Shown: positions 1 through 7,864, counted from the stretch's first letter. The stretch is 9,337 bases of DNA from Actinomycetota bacterium (GCA_012719015.1 JAAYBE010000130.1:1-9337), one strand, 5' to 3'. Notes: a model not told the origin generated them from the letters alone. Program-made: numbers and translations.

Positions 1-1254
1 CGTGCCATGCTCCCGGCGCGCTACAGCCTCGTCGAGGCCGGCCTGGTGACGCGCCCCGTCAAGGACCAGGGCGCTGACGCCACCTGCTGGGCGTTCGCCA
101 ACGTCGCGGCGCTGGAATCGGCGATCCTGAAGAGGCAGGGCCGGTCGACCGACCTGAGCGAGAACGACCTCGTCAGGCGTAGCGGCTTCTGGTCGACCAG
201 GACGCAGCGCTACGCGTGGGGCGGCTACGACTTCATGGCGGTCGCGTACTTCGCCCGCTGGGCGGGTCCCGTGCGGGAGACCGACGACCCCTACGGGCGT
301 TACCGCGCCCCCACGCCGAAGCGGGGCAAGACGGTCCGGCACGTCCAGGGCGTCGTCATGATCCCCGGCCGCCGCTCGTCCCTGGACAACGACCTCGTCA
401 AAGGGCTGGTCATGGAGAACGGCGCCCTGAGCGTGGGGATGTGCTGGGACGACGCGGCCTTCGACACCGCCGTCGACGACGAGGGCACGCACTCGACGCA
501 CTACCTGCCGGAGGAGCGGGAGGAGAACCACGGCGTCGCGGTGGTCGGCTGGGACGACGCCTATCCGGCGGAGCGGTTCCAGGGCATATACGGCCCTCCG
601 CCGGCTCCGGGCGCGTTCCTGGTGCGGAACAGCTGGGGCGCCGACTGGGGCTCGGACGGTTATCTCTGGGTGTCGTACTACGACGCGGCGTTCGCACGGG
701 ACATGGGGCTGGGCACCTGGGGCGGTTGCACCTCCTACGCCGCCGTCGCCGACATCGGCGACTACTCCCGCAACTACGGACACGACAAGCTGGGCGTGAC
801 CGGGCGGGTCGGCTATCCGGACGGCGGCCCGGTCTGGGCGGCCAACCGCTTCACGGCGGCGTCGCGGCGACCGATCAGGGCAGTAGGCTTCTACACGCTC
901 TCGTCGGACACGCCGTACGAGGTGTGGGCGGGCCCCAGTCTCAAACAGCTCACCCGCCGCGCGAAGGGCGTCTCAGCCCTGCCGGGGTACACGACCGTGC
1001 GGCTGCGCACGCCGCTCAAAGTCGTCAAGGGCAGGAAGTTCGTCGTCGCGATCAGGCTGGCCTCACCGGACGGTTCGTACCCGCTGGCCGTCGAGCGCGG
1101 CAGGAGGATCCCCCTCGGCAACTCCAGGGTCGTCTTCGCCGCCACGGGCGCCTCGAGAGGGCAGAGCTACGTGGGCGCCAAGCGCTGGAGGCTCAAGGAC
1201 CTGACGCTCAGCCTGCCCAGGACGAACGTGTGCCTCAAGGCTTTCGCGGACTAG
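1..1254 (+). CDS. C1A (papain-family) cysteine peptidase with C-terminal lectin-like domain, 5' end outside the window
   Basis: This gene encodes a papain-like thiol protease. Numbering from the first ATG in the window (base 7), the oxyanion-hole Gln21 and nucleophile Cys27 lie in a PVKDQG...TCWAFA block. The catalytic His175 is in ENHGVAVVGWDD and Asn208 in RNSWGADWG, so the triad is intact. Residues about 253-412 match the lectin-like domain that follows the peptidase in bacterial and archaeal C1A proteins, ending in the typical NVCLKAF. The frame is open to the window edge and residue 2 already begins the mature-type LPxxYSL segment. The true start, with any signal and propeptide, therefore probably lies upstream. 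Family members are usually exported; no signal peptide can be seen here. Arginine is coded by AGG/AGA in 12 of 40 cases by my count, more than in the neighbours. The next gene follows after 31 bp. Family is sure; substrate unknown. Confidence 0.9.
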   Translation, partial: RAMLPARYSLVEAGLVTRPVKDQGADATCWAFANVAALESAILKRQGRSTDLSENDLVRRSGFWSTRTQRYAWGGYDFMAVAYFARWAGPVRETDDPYGRYRAPTPKRGKTVRHVQGVVMIPGRRSSLDNDLVKGLVMENGALSVGMCWDDAAFDTAVDDEGTHSTHYLPEEREENHGVAVVGWDDAYPAERFQGIYGPPPAPGAFLVRNSWGADWGSDGYLWVSYYDAAFARDMGLGTWGGCTSYAAVADIGDYSRNYGHDKLGVTGRVGYPDGGPVWAANRFTAASRRPIRAVGFYTLSSDTPYEVWAGPSLKQLTRRAKGVSALPGYTTVRLRTPLKVVKGRKFVVAIRLASPDGSYPLAVERGRRIPLGNSRVVFAATGASRGQSYVGAKRWRLKDLTLSLPRTNVCLKAFAD

Positions 1255-1285
1255 GCGGTGCGGGACGGCCCCCGATGAGGTTCTG

Positions 1286-3037
1286 ATGCGCGACCGCGAC
1301 GAGGGCGAGGCGGCTGTGACGGACGTGCCGCCGTTCCGGCTGCGTGCCGTGCTCTTCGACTTCGACGGCACCCTGACCCACCCCGGCGCGCTCGACTTCG
1401 GCGCCGTGAAACGTGCCGTCGGCTGCCCGCCGGACGAGTTCGTGCTCGAGTGGATCCTGGCGTTGCCGGAGGGCGAGGAACGCGCTGCGGCCACCCGGAC
1501 CCTCGAGGCGTTCGAGCTCGCCGCCGCCGACGCCTCGACTCCCAACGAAGGCGCCGAGGAGCTCGTGCGGTGGCTGCGTGCCGAGGGGCTCAAGGTCGGC
1601 GTGCTGACACGCAACGGGCGGCCCGCGGTCGAGCGTGCCCTGCGACGCTTCGGCGACCTCTCGGCGACGGATCTCGACGTCGTCGTGACCCGCGACGACG
1701 ACGCTCTCGCGCCCAAGCCGGCGCCGGACGGCGTGCTGTACGCCGCCGCGATCATGCGAGTGGCGCCGCAGGAGGTGCTGGTGGTCGGCGACTTCCTGCT
1801 CGATATGCGGGCCGGGCGGGCGGCCGGCGCCGTGACGGCCTACCTCGCCAATCACGGCGCCGTCGACGGCGGCGAGGCCGACGAGCCCGACGCCGACGAC
1901 TGCGACTTCGTCGTCGGTCGCCTGCCCGACCTCCGGGACGTGGTGCGCCTCGGGCTCCCGCTCCCGCAGGGCAAGCTGCCCAACGACCTGCTGGCCGGGT
2001 TCCTGGACGGCCTGGCCGGCGGGGACGAGGCCGTGGTGGTGCCGCCCGCGATCGGCGAGGACGTGGCCGCCGTCGAACTGCGGCACGCCGAGTTGCTGGT
2101 CGCCCACGGCGACCCGATCACGCTCGGCGGAAGCCGGCCGGGTGCGGCTGCGGTGCTCGTCAACACCAACGACCTCGCCGCCGCCGGCGCCGACCCGCGC
2201 TGGCTGCTGGCGACCGTGCTGCTGCCGCCGGAGACGACGCCGTCGCAGGCCTTGAGCGTGCTCGGCGAGCTGGCCGACGCGGCCGGTCACGCCGGCGTCA
2301 CGCTCGTCGGAGGGCACACCGAACTCACGGACGCCGTGACGCGGCCCGTGCTCTCTCTCGCCGCGTTCGGCACGGTCAGCCGCGACGAGCTCAAGGACAA
2401 ACGCTCGGCGCGCCCGGGCGACAGGGTGCTGCTCACCAAACGACTGGCCATGGAGGGCACGGCCCTGCTCGCCGACGAGCTCGGCGAGCGGCTCCGCGCC
2501 CTGGGCATGAGCCCGGACGAGCTGGATGCCTGCCGGGCCCTGGCGCACGAGACGAGCGTGTCGGAGGAGGCGCGGATCGCCCGACGCTTCTCAGGCGTAC
2601 ACGCCATGCACGACGTGACCGAGGGCGGCCTCGCCACGGCCCTGCGCGAGCTCGCCGCGGCCACCGGACGCGGCGTCCTCGTGCATCGCGAGCGCATCCC
2701 GGTCTCCGCCGCCACCCGCAGGGTCTGCGATCTGCTGGACGCCGACCCGCTGGGCCTCATCGCCTCGGGCAGTCTGCTGATCTGCTGCGACCCCACCGCC
2801 GCCCCGGAGCTTCGGGCGGCGCTGGCGACCGCCGATATGCCCGCGACGGACATCGGGGAGCTGACCGACGAAGCCGACGCGGTCGTCGCGCTGGAGCACG
2901 GCCGCCCGGCGTCCTGGCCCGCTTTCGTGACCGACGAGGCCGCCCGCCTCATCGCCGACGGCGCGCCTCGTGCCCCGCAGCGGGACCCACCGGGCGGCGG
3001 CGCCTCGCCCCACCGGGGCGAGAGAGCGAGGCGCTGA
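1286..3037 (+). CDS. HAD-superfamily hydrolase fused to an AIR synthase-related (PurM/HypE-like) domain
   Basis: This is a two-domain protein of 583 residues. Residues about 18-215 are a HAD phosphatase: nucleophile Asp25 and Asp27 in FDFDGTL, motif II Thr108 in LTRNGR, motif III Lys144 in APKPAPDG, and motif IV Asp169/Asp173 in VVGDFLLDMRAG. Residues about 225-560 are PurM-like: Asp276 in DPITLGG, Asn295-Asp296 in NTND, GGHTE at 342-346, and HDVTEGG at 442-448, the pattern of ATP-binding HypE/AIR synthase-like proteins. It is not HypE proper, because the C-terminal Cys that HypE carbamoylates is absent, and it lacks the N-terminal catalytic segment of SelD. ATG 1286 has GAGG five bases upstream. 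GTG 1316 is also preceded by GAGG and is a possible alternative start just before the HAD domain. Its stop overlaps the next start (TGATG), implying translational coupling. The substrate is unknown; small-molecule phosphoryl chemistry is inferred. Confidence 0.88.
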   Translation: MRDRDEGEAAVTDVPPFRLRAVLFDFDGTLTHPGALDFGAVKRAVGCPPDEFVLEWILALPEGEERAAATRTLEAFELAAADASTPNEGAEELVRWLRAEGLKVGVLTRNGRPAVERALRRFGDLSATDLDVVVTRDDDALAPKPAPDGVLYAAAIMRVAPQEVLVVGDFLLDMRAGRAAGAVTAYLANHGAVDGGEADEPDADDCDFVVGRLPDLRDVVRLGLPLPQGKLPNDLLAGFLDGLAGGDEAVVVPPAIGEDVAAVELRHAELLVAHGDPITLGGSRPGAAAVLVNTNDLAAAGADPRWLLATVLLPPETTPSQALSVLGELADAAGHAGVTLVGGHTELTDAVTRPVLSLAAFGTVSRDELKDKRSARPGDRVLLTKRLAMEGTALLADELGERLRALGMSPDELDACRALAHETSVSEEARIARRFSGVHAMHDVTEGGLATALRELAAATGRGVLVHRERIPVSAATRRVCDLLDADPLGLIASGSLLICCDPTAAPELRAALATADMPATDIGELTDEADAVVALEHGRPASWPAFVTDEAARLIADGAPRAPQRDPPGGGASPHRGERARR

Positions 3038-4887
3038 TGCCGCCGACGAAGGTCGACCTCCACGTCCACTCGCGACACTCCGCCGTCTCCGGCAGCGCGC
3101 GCATGCGGGCTCTGCGCAGCACGGAGTCGTTCACCGACCCCGTGGAGCTCTACCGTGCCGAGCGCGCCCGCGGCATGGACCTCGTCACCATCACCGACCA
3201 CAACACCCTGGCCGGATCCCTGGCCATCGCCCACCTCCCGGGCACGTTCCTGAGCACCGAGTTCGACAGCTGGTTCCCCGAGGACGGTGTGCGCGTGCAC
3301 GTGGTCGCGCTCGGGATCGACGAGACGACGTTCGCCGCCGCCGACCAGGCGAGAGCGAACGTGTACGACCTGGTGGCCCTGTTGCGTCGGGCGGGCGTGA
3401 CGCACTACCTCGCCCATCCTCTGTTCGACATGAGCGGCAGGCTGACGCCGGCCTCGGTGGAGCGCATGCTGCTGCTGTTCAACGTGCTGGAGGGACGCAA
3501 CGGCGCGCGCACCGGTCTCAGCAACGGCCTGCTGCGGGCCGTCGCCGGCCGGCTCACGCGCGAGCAGCTCGAGGCCATGGCGGAGCGCCGCGGCATCGAG
3601 CCGTACGGAGAGACCCCATGGTGCAAGGCGCTCACCGGCGGCTCCGACGACCACAGCGGCCTCTTCGCGGCGAGCGCCTACACGACGGCGGGCGGCGACG
3701 GCACGCCGGAGGGCTTCCTGCGGGCGGTCGCCGCCGGCGACTGCGAGCCCGCCGGCGCCGACGGCGACGCCCGCCTGCTCGCCCACAGCATCTACTCCGC
3801 CTCGTTCTGGAAGATCCGCGACCTGCTTCGGCTGGACGGACGCGAGGACGAAAAACGCGGCCTCCGGCTGCTGCGCAGAGGCTTCGGACGCATCGGCCGC
3901 GACGTCCCCGTCCTGGAGAAGACGTTGCGCGGAGTGCGCAGCGTCGCCCCGGGGCTGTACCGCGCCGGCGACCCCCGGGGTCCGCGCTGGGAGAGCCTCC
4001 TCGAGTGCGAGATCGGCAGCCTCGTGGCCGACCCTCGCGGCATCAACGCCGTGGACGTCACGGAGCTGAACCGCCGCCTGTTCGTGGTGGCGCAGCGGCT
4101 CGCCGACGAGGTGATGGGCATGCACCTCACAGCGCTGCTCGACCCCACCGTACGCCAGACGTTCAGACAACGCGTGCAGAGCCTCTCCGCCGTGGGCATG
4201 GTCGCCTTCCTGGAGATCCCCTATTACTTCGCCTGGAGCTTCCAGAGCCGCGACCGGGCGCTCCTCGAGACGCTCCGCACCCACTTCCTCGGGGAGCACG
4301 GCGACCGCCGCGAGAAGATCGCAGTGCTGTGCGCCGCGGCACCGTCCGCGGTGGGCCCTGGCGCGACCTGCGCCCTGCCACCAGGCGAGGCTGCCAGGGT
4401 GGACGACAGGGACGCGACGCTGATCACCTGCTCGGTGGACGGCGAGCCCGTCCCGGATCACGCCGTGGACTTCCGCGCGCTCGCCTGGCGGCCGTCGCCG
4501 GACGGCGACGGCCCGCGCTGGGTCGTGCCGCCGCTGGTCGAGATCGTGGACTACCTCGAGGAGGAGGGGTTCACGGCCGTGCACACGGACTCGACGGCGG
4601 GGCAGGGCCTGGTGGCCCTCGCCGCGGCCCGGCTGCTGCACCTGCCGCTGACGGGCGTCGTGCAGGCCGGGGACCTGCGGCCGTCGTGCCGACCCGCCGA
4701 TATCGGCGCGCGACTGCAGCGCCGCCTCCGCCTGTGGTTCTATCGCCGGCTCGACGGGTTGTCCGTCCCGTCCCGGACGTCGGCGCGGGCGCTGGCCGCC
4801 GCCGGAGTGGACCCCTTGAGGATCACCGTGACGCCGCCCGACGCACGGGCCGGAGCCGACGCCGGCGATCCCGGAGCGGCGGACTGA
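3037..4887 (+). CDS. PHP-domain metal phosphoesterase fused to a C-terminally truncated GT4-type glycosyltransferase
   Basis: A 616-residue protein. Residues 1-210 form a PHP domain with its metal ligands visible: His9 and His11 (DLHVHS), Asp54-His55 (ITDHN), Glu75 (STEFD), His127 (AHP) and Asp205-His206 (GGSDDHSG). Residues about 260-430 are an unassigned helical region typical of PHP-glycosyltransferase fusions. Residues about 495-605 resemble the N-terminal Rossmann half of GT4 enzymes: PPLVEIVDYLEEEGF, then TAGQGL where TPGxxGL is usual, then WFYRRLDG and VDPLRITVTP. The protein stops about where the NDP-sugar-binding half should begin, and only about 100 bp separate it from thrC, so that half is missing. 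GAGG lies five bases before the ATG, which overlaps the upstream stop. An active phosphoesterase is likely; glycosyl transfer is doubtful. The two-gene unit probably serves one pathway, not identifiable from sequence. Confidence 0.85.
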   Translation: MPPTKVDLHVHSRHSAVSGSARMRALRSTESFTDPVELYRAERARGMDLVTITDHNTLAGSLAIAHLPGTFLSTEFDSWFPEDGVRVHVVALGIDETTFAAADQARANVYDLVALLRRAGVTHYLAHPLFDMSGRLTPASVERMLLLFNVLEGRNGARTGLSNGLLRAVAGRLTREQLEAMAERRGIEPYGETPWCKALTGGSDDHSGLFAASAYTTAGGDGTPEGFLRAVAAGDCEPAGADGDARLLAHSIYSASFWKIRDLLRLDGREDEKRGLRLLRRGFGRIGRDVPVLEKTLRGVRSVAPGLYRAGDPRGPRWESLLECEIGSLVADPRGINAVDVTELNRRLFVVAQRLADEVMGMHLTALLDPTVRQTFRQRVQSLSAVGMVAFLEIPYYFAWSFQSRDRALLETLRTHFLGEHGDRREKIAVLCAAAPSAVGPGATCALPPGEAARVDDRDATLITCSVDGEPVPDHAVDFRALAWRPSPDGDGPRWVVPPLVEIVDYLEEEGFTAVHTDSTAGQGLVALAAARLLHLPLTGVVQAGDLRPSCRPADIGARLQRRLRLWFYRRLDGLSVPSRTSARALAAAGVDPLRITVTPPDARAGADAGDPGAAD

Positions 4888-4900
4888 GATTCCGGACAGA

Positions 4901-4936
4901 CCCGCCTCGCTGACCGTGCCGGCACGGCTCGGCGGG
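4901..4936. other. Intergenic inverted repeat with a 14-bp perfect palindrome
   Basis: Bases 4914-4927 read CCGTGCCGGCACGG, a perfect palindrome. It is flanked by a second pair of arms, CCCGCC at 4901-4906 and GGCGGG at 4931-4936. No T-tract follows, so it could be a factor-dependent or hairpin-only terminator for the upstream two-gene unit. Alternatively it could be an operator for thrC: it is centred about 62 bp upstream of the predicted thrC start site. The sequence does not decide between these roles. Confidence 0.4.
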
Positions 4937-4969
4937 GATGCCGCGGCGCGCCGGGGGACCGTGGTCCTG

Positions 4970-4975
4970 TAGAAT
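4970..4975 (+). promoter_or_regulatory. Predicted -10 element for a leaderless thrC transcript
   Basis: TAGAAT fits the TANNNT -10 pattern, and nine bases separate it from the thrC ATG. Transcription starting about 7-10 bases after the hexamer would begin at or within two or three bases of the ATG. There is no purine-rich Shine-Dalgarno between it and the ATG, which agrees with a leaderless mRNA. No convincing -35 is seen at the usual distance. Confidence 0.55.
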
Positions 4976-4984
4976 CCCGAAGCC

Positions 4985-6529
4985 ATGATCCGCTATCGGG
5001 ACACCCGCGGCGCGACTGAGGAGCCCTGCACCTTCACCGAGGCCGTCCTCGCCGGGATCGCCCCCGGGGGCGGCCTGTTCGTCCCGGAGCGTCTTCCCGC
5101 GTTCACCGTCGCGCAGATCGTCGCCCTGGCGGACCTGCCGTACCACAGGCGCGCGGCTGCGGTCTACGAGGCGTTCGGCCTCGACGTGGAGCCGTCGACG
5201 ACGCGCGCGATCACGGCGCGCGCCTACGGCCCGGGCTTCGACCATCCGGAGGTGGCCCCGGTGCGCGAGGTCGCCCCGGGGCGGCACGTGCTCGAGCTGT
5301 GGCACGGGCCGACGCTCGCCTTCAAAGATATGGCGCTGCAGTGCATGCCGCTCTACTTCAGCGAGGCGCTGGAACAGGCGCACGCCAGGGGCACGACGGA
5401 GCTCGACTACCTCATCCTGGTGGCGACCAGCGGCGACACGGGCGTGGCGGCGCTCAACGGTTACGCGGACCGCGCCCACACGCGCATCTGCGTCTTCTAC
5501 CCGGACGCGGGGGTCTCGGCGCTGCAGGAGCTGCAGATGGTCACCCAGCCGGGCGACAACCTCACGGTGTTCCGTCTCGGCGGCGACTTCGACGACTGCC
5601 AGAGCTCGGTCAAAGCGGTCTTCGACGACCCGGCGTTCGCCGCGGAACTGGCTGAGCGCCACGGCCTGGCGCTCAGCTCGGCCAACTCCATCAACTGGGG
5701 CCGCCTGCTCCCGCAGGTCGTGTACTACCTGAGCGCGTACGCCGACCTCGTCGCTCATGGCGCCGTCGCTCCCGGCGACGCCATCGACGTGTGCGTGCCC
5801 ACCGGCAACTTCGGCAACATCCTGGCCGCATGGTACGCCCGTGACATGGGGGCTCCCGTCCGTCGTCTGCTCTGCGCCAGCAACAGCAACCACGTGCTCT
5901 ACGACTTCCTCTCGAGCGGGGTCTACGACATCGCCGCCCGCCCGCTCGTCAAGACACCGTCGCCCTCGATGGACATCCTCATCTCCTCCAATCTGGAGCG
6001 GCTGCTGTTCGAGCTGACGGGCGACGCGGCGCGCGTGGCACGATGGATGACCGGGCTCGCGACGACCGGCCGTTTCGAGGTGGACCCCGGGACGCACGCC
6101 GCCCTGCGGACGTCGTTCGCGCCCGGCTGGGTGGACGACGACACCTGCCTGCGGGTGATCGGCCGCGTGCAGCGCGAGCGGGGTTACCTGCTCGATCCCC
6201 ACACCGCCGTCGCCTGGGAGGTCGCGGAGCGGCTCGGCGACGGGACACCGGTGCTCATCGCCGCCACCGCCCACTGGAGCAAGTTCGCCGCCGACGTGGT
6301 CCGCGGCCTCACCGGCGTGCCGGCCGGGGAGCCGGTGCCGGGCGTGGTCGACGATCTCGGGCTGCTCGACAGGGTCGTGGACCTCGCGCCCGGCGTGGGC
6401 GTGCCGCCACAGCTGCGCGCCGTGCGCGAGCGGCCACGACGGTTCGACGCCCGCGTCGACGCCGGCCGGGAGCCGGTCGAGGCCGCCCTGCGGCAGTGGC
6501 TCGACGGCGGAGGCTCGACGGGCCGGTGA
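4985..6529 (+). CDS. thrC: Threonine synthase
   Basis: The product is a cytoplasmic PLP enzyme that converts O-phospho-L-homoserine to threonine plus phosphate, the last step of threonine synthesis. The 514-residue length and sequence fit the longer (E. coli/yeast-type) class. The N-terminus has the class pattern YRDTRG...TFTEAVLAGIAPGGGLFVPE. The PLP lysine is Lys114 in GPTLAFKDMALQ. The substrate and cofactor segments ATSGDTGVAALNGY, NSINWGRLLPQ and VPTGNFGNILAAWYARDMG are intact, as is the later segment SPSMDILISSNLERLLFEL. The ATG is set by the class-typical N-terminus and by the adjacent -10 at 4970-4975; there is no ribosome binding site. It stands alone, with no hom or thrB beside it. 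The next gene converges on it. I see no disruption. Confidence 0.96.
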   Translation: MIRYRDTRGATEEPCTFTEAVLAGIAPGGGLFVPERLPAFTVAQIVALADLPYHRRAAAVYEAFGLDVEPSTTRAITARAYGPGFDHPEVAPVREVAPGRHVLELWHGPTLAFKDMALQCMPLYFSEALEQAHARGTTELDYLILVATSGDTGVAALNGYADRAHTRICVFYPDAGVSALQELQMVTQPGDNLTVFRLGGDFDDCQSSVKAVFDDPAFAAELAERHGLALSSANSINWGRLLPQVVYYLSAYADLVAHGAVAPGDAIDVCVPTGNFGNILAAWYARDMGAPVRRLLCASNSNHVLYDFLSSGVYDIAARPLVKTPSPSMDILISSNLERLLFELTGDAARVARWMTGLATTGRFEVDPGTHAALRTSFAPGWVDDDTCLRVIGRVQRERGYLLDPHTAVAWEVAERLGDGTPVLIAATAHWSKFAADVVRGLTGVPAGEPVPGVVDDLGLLDRVVDLAPGVGVPPQLRAVRERPRRFDARVDAGREPVEAALRQWLDGGGSTGR

Positions 6530-6596
6530 CGCGGCGCGGGCCGCGATCGCCCGTGGTCCGCACCGACGGCGCGTGACCCACGAGAGGCGGCGGACC
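6530..6596. terminator. Candidate bidirectional terminator between convergent genes
   Basis: The 78 bp between the thrC stop and the transporter stop hold two hairpins. The first is CGCGGC (6530-6535) pairing with GCCGCG (6540-6545) over a four-base loop. The second is GGTCCGC (6555-6561) pairing with GCGGACC (6590-6596), enclosing an inner CGTG/CACG stem at 6572-6582. Being symmetric, they could act on both strands. No T-tracts are present, so the evidence is position and pairing only. Confidence 0.4.
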
Positions 6597-6607
6597 GCGC
6601 GCCGGCG

Positions 6608-7825
6608 TCAGACAGGCCCGTCGCCGCCGGCGACCCCCGGACTCGCCGGCGACAGATCCGCATCGGACCCCGCCGGCCCCGCCCCTCCGACGCCGGCGCC
6701 GCCGTCCGCGAAGAGACCGGCGGCGTGCAGCTGGCGGTAGGCGTCCAGACCGATCTTGACGAGCGGCGCCGCGAAGATGCCGCCGAGCGCACCGGCCAGG
6801 ATCGCCCCGGCGGTCGTGGCGAACAGCACCACCAGGCCGCTGAGCTTCAGCGACGCGCCCAGCGCGAACTGCGCGACCACCGTCTGCAGCGGGCCGTTGG
6901 CGACCAGCACGAAGACGAGCATCCAGATCGCGTCCTTCACGCCGCCCGTCCCCAGTGCGATGAGCACTGCGAACGCCCCGCCGATGAACGCTCCGAACAT
7001 GGGGATGTAGTTGGTCAGCCACTGGACCACGAAGATGGTGAACGCGAGCGGGACGCCGATGATCAGCCCTCCCACTGCGACCACCGCGCCGTTGAACAAC
7101 CCGATCAGCGTGCTGCCCCAGACGTAGCCGCGCAGGAAGCGGGCGCTGTTGGCGAGGATCGCGTAGCCGACCTGGGGCGGCACCGGCCCCAGATGCCGGG
7201 ACGTCCAGCGGCCGATCTCACGTCCGCCGACGAGCACGTACACGAGGATGTTGAGGCCGATGAAGGCCCCGAAGGCGAAGGTGGCCAGCGAGCTGATGCC
7301 CTGGAGCGCACCGCCGAAGATGCCCTTGGCCCAGCTGCCGGCGCTGCCGGTGAGGGTCCTCTTGGCGGAGTTGATCAGGTCGGGGTCGATCCTCAGGTCG
7401 GCGAGCGTCTTGTTGATCCAGTCCACGGCGTCCTGGATCTGACCCTCGATCGTGGACCACTGATGGACGACCCCCACGGTCATGAGCGCGGCCAGCGCCC
7501 CCGCCCCGATGACGATGCCGACCGAGACGAGAAGCGCGCCCCAGGCGCGACCCACACGGTGGTCCTCGAGCCAGTCGACCACCGGCAGAAAGGTCGCGCC
7601 CAGCAGGACTGCGAACAGCGTCGGCACCACCAAAGTCGCGAGCTGATGCAGTGCGTACGCGAGCCCGAGCAGGACGAGGACGATGCCGATCAGGTACCAG
7701 CTGGCGACGCCGAGCCGACGGAGCCAGCCGACATCGGACCTCGGGGAGCGAGACGAGACTCCGGCCGATCCCGGCGCCGAGCCCTCATCCTCCGGCCGTG
7801 ACTCGTCTTCTTCGAACGGCCCCAT
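6608..7825 (-). CDS. AI-2E/PerM-family membrane transporter
   Basis: A polytopic inner-membrane protein of 405 residues in the family named for TqsA (autoinducer-2 export) that also includes PerM-type permeases; most members have unproven substrates. Hydrophobic pairs lie at about 40-60 and 62-85, then about 97-120. A soluble segment spans about 121-175, and further hydrophobic stretches at 175-200, 238-268, 272-292, 298-322 and 328-357. The family hallmark NYIPMFGAFIGG is at 272-283. The first 38 residues are acidic and polar. The last 35 are a Gly/Ala/Pro-rich tail after the usual end of the fold. The ATG at 7825 is supported by AGGGGAG (7836-7830) four bases upstream. It follows a small membrane-protein gene by 42 bp on the same strand, probably co-transcribed. 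The family is clear; calling it an AI-2 exporter would go beyond the evidence. Confidence 0.9.
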   Translation of the reverse strand: MGPFEEDESRPEDEGSAPGSAGVSSRSPRSDVGWLRRLGVASWYLIGIVLVLLGLAYALHQLATLVVPTLFAVLLGATFLPVVDWLEDHRVGRAWGALLVSVGIVIGAGALAALMTVGVVHQWSTIEGQIQDAVDWINKTLADLRIDPDLINSAKRTLTGSAGSWAKGIFGGALQGISSLATFAFGAFIGLNILVYVLVGGREIGRWTSRHLGPVPPQVGYAILANSARFLRGYVWGSTLIGLFNGAVVAVGGLIIGVPLAFTIFVVQWLTNYIPMFGAFIGGAFAVLIALGTGGVKDAIWMLVFVLVANGPLQTVVAQFALGASLKLSGLVVLFATTAGAILAGALGGIFAAPLVKIGLDAYRQLHAAGLFADGGAGVGGAGPAGSDADLSPASPGVAGGDGPV

Positions 7826-7864
7826 CGTACTCCCCTGATCGACCCGCCGTGTGGCGGTCGCGCC

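Noticed and set aside
1450..3036. In-frame upstream extension of the PHP gene running through the HAD-PurM gene
   Set aside because: The extension is an Arg-rich shadow. The PHP metal motif DLHVHS begins at residue 7 of the ATG at 3037, which has its own GAGG.
1955..3037. Calling the PurM-like half HypE or SelD
   Set aside because: No C-terminal HypE cysteine, no hyp neighbours, and no SelD catalytic N-terminal segment.
2287..4986. A 2.7-kb stop-free frame on the - strand opposite the two-gene unit
   Set aside because: Its translation is low-complexity Arg/Gly/Ala-rich sequence without recognisable motifs, while the + strand frames carry clear catalytic motifs. Long antisense open frames are expected at this GC content.
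4985..5050. A threonine attenuator or riboswitch ahead of thrC
   Set aside because: The predicted leaderless start leaves no room for one, and no run of Thr or Ile codons is seen upstream.
6725..7801. A long + strand frame antisense to the transporter
   Set aside because: It is charged, repetitive and motif-free; the - strand gives a coherent multi-helix membrane protein with the family NYIP motif.
6608..7825. Assigning the transporter specifically to autoinducer-2 export
   Set aside because: The family name does not establish substrate, and no lsr/lux genes are nearby.
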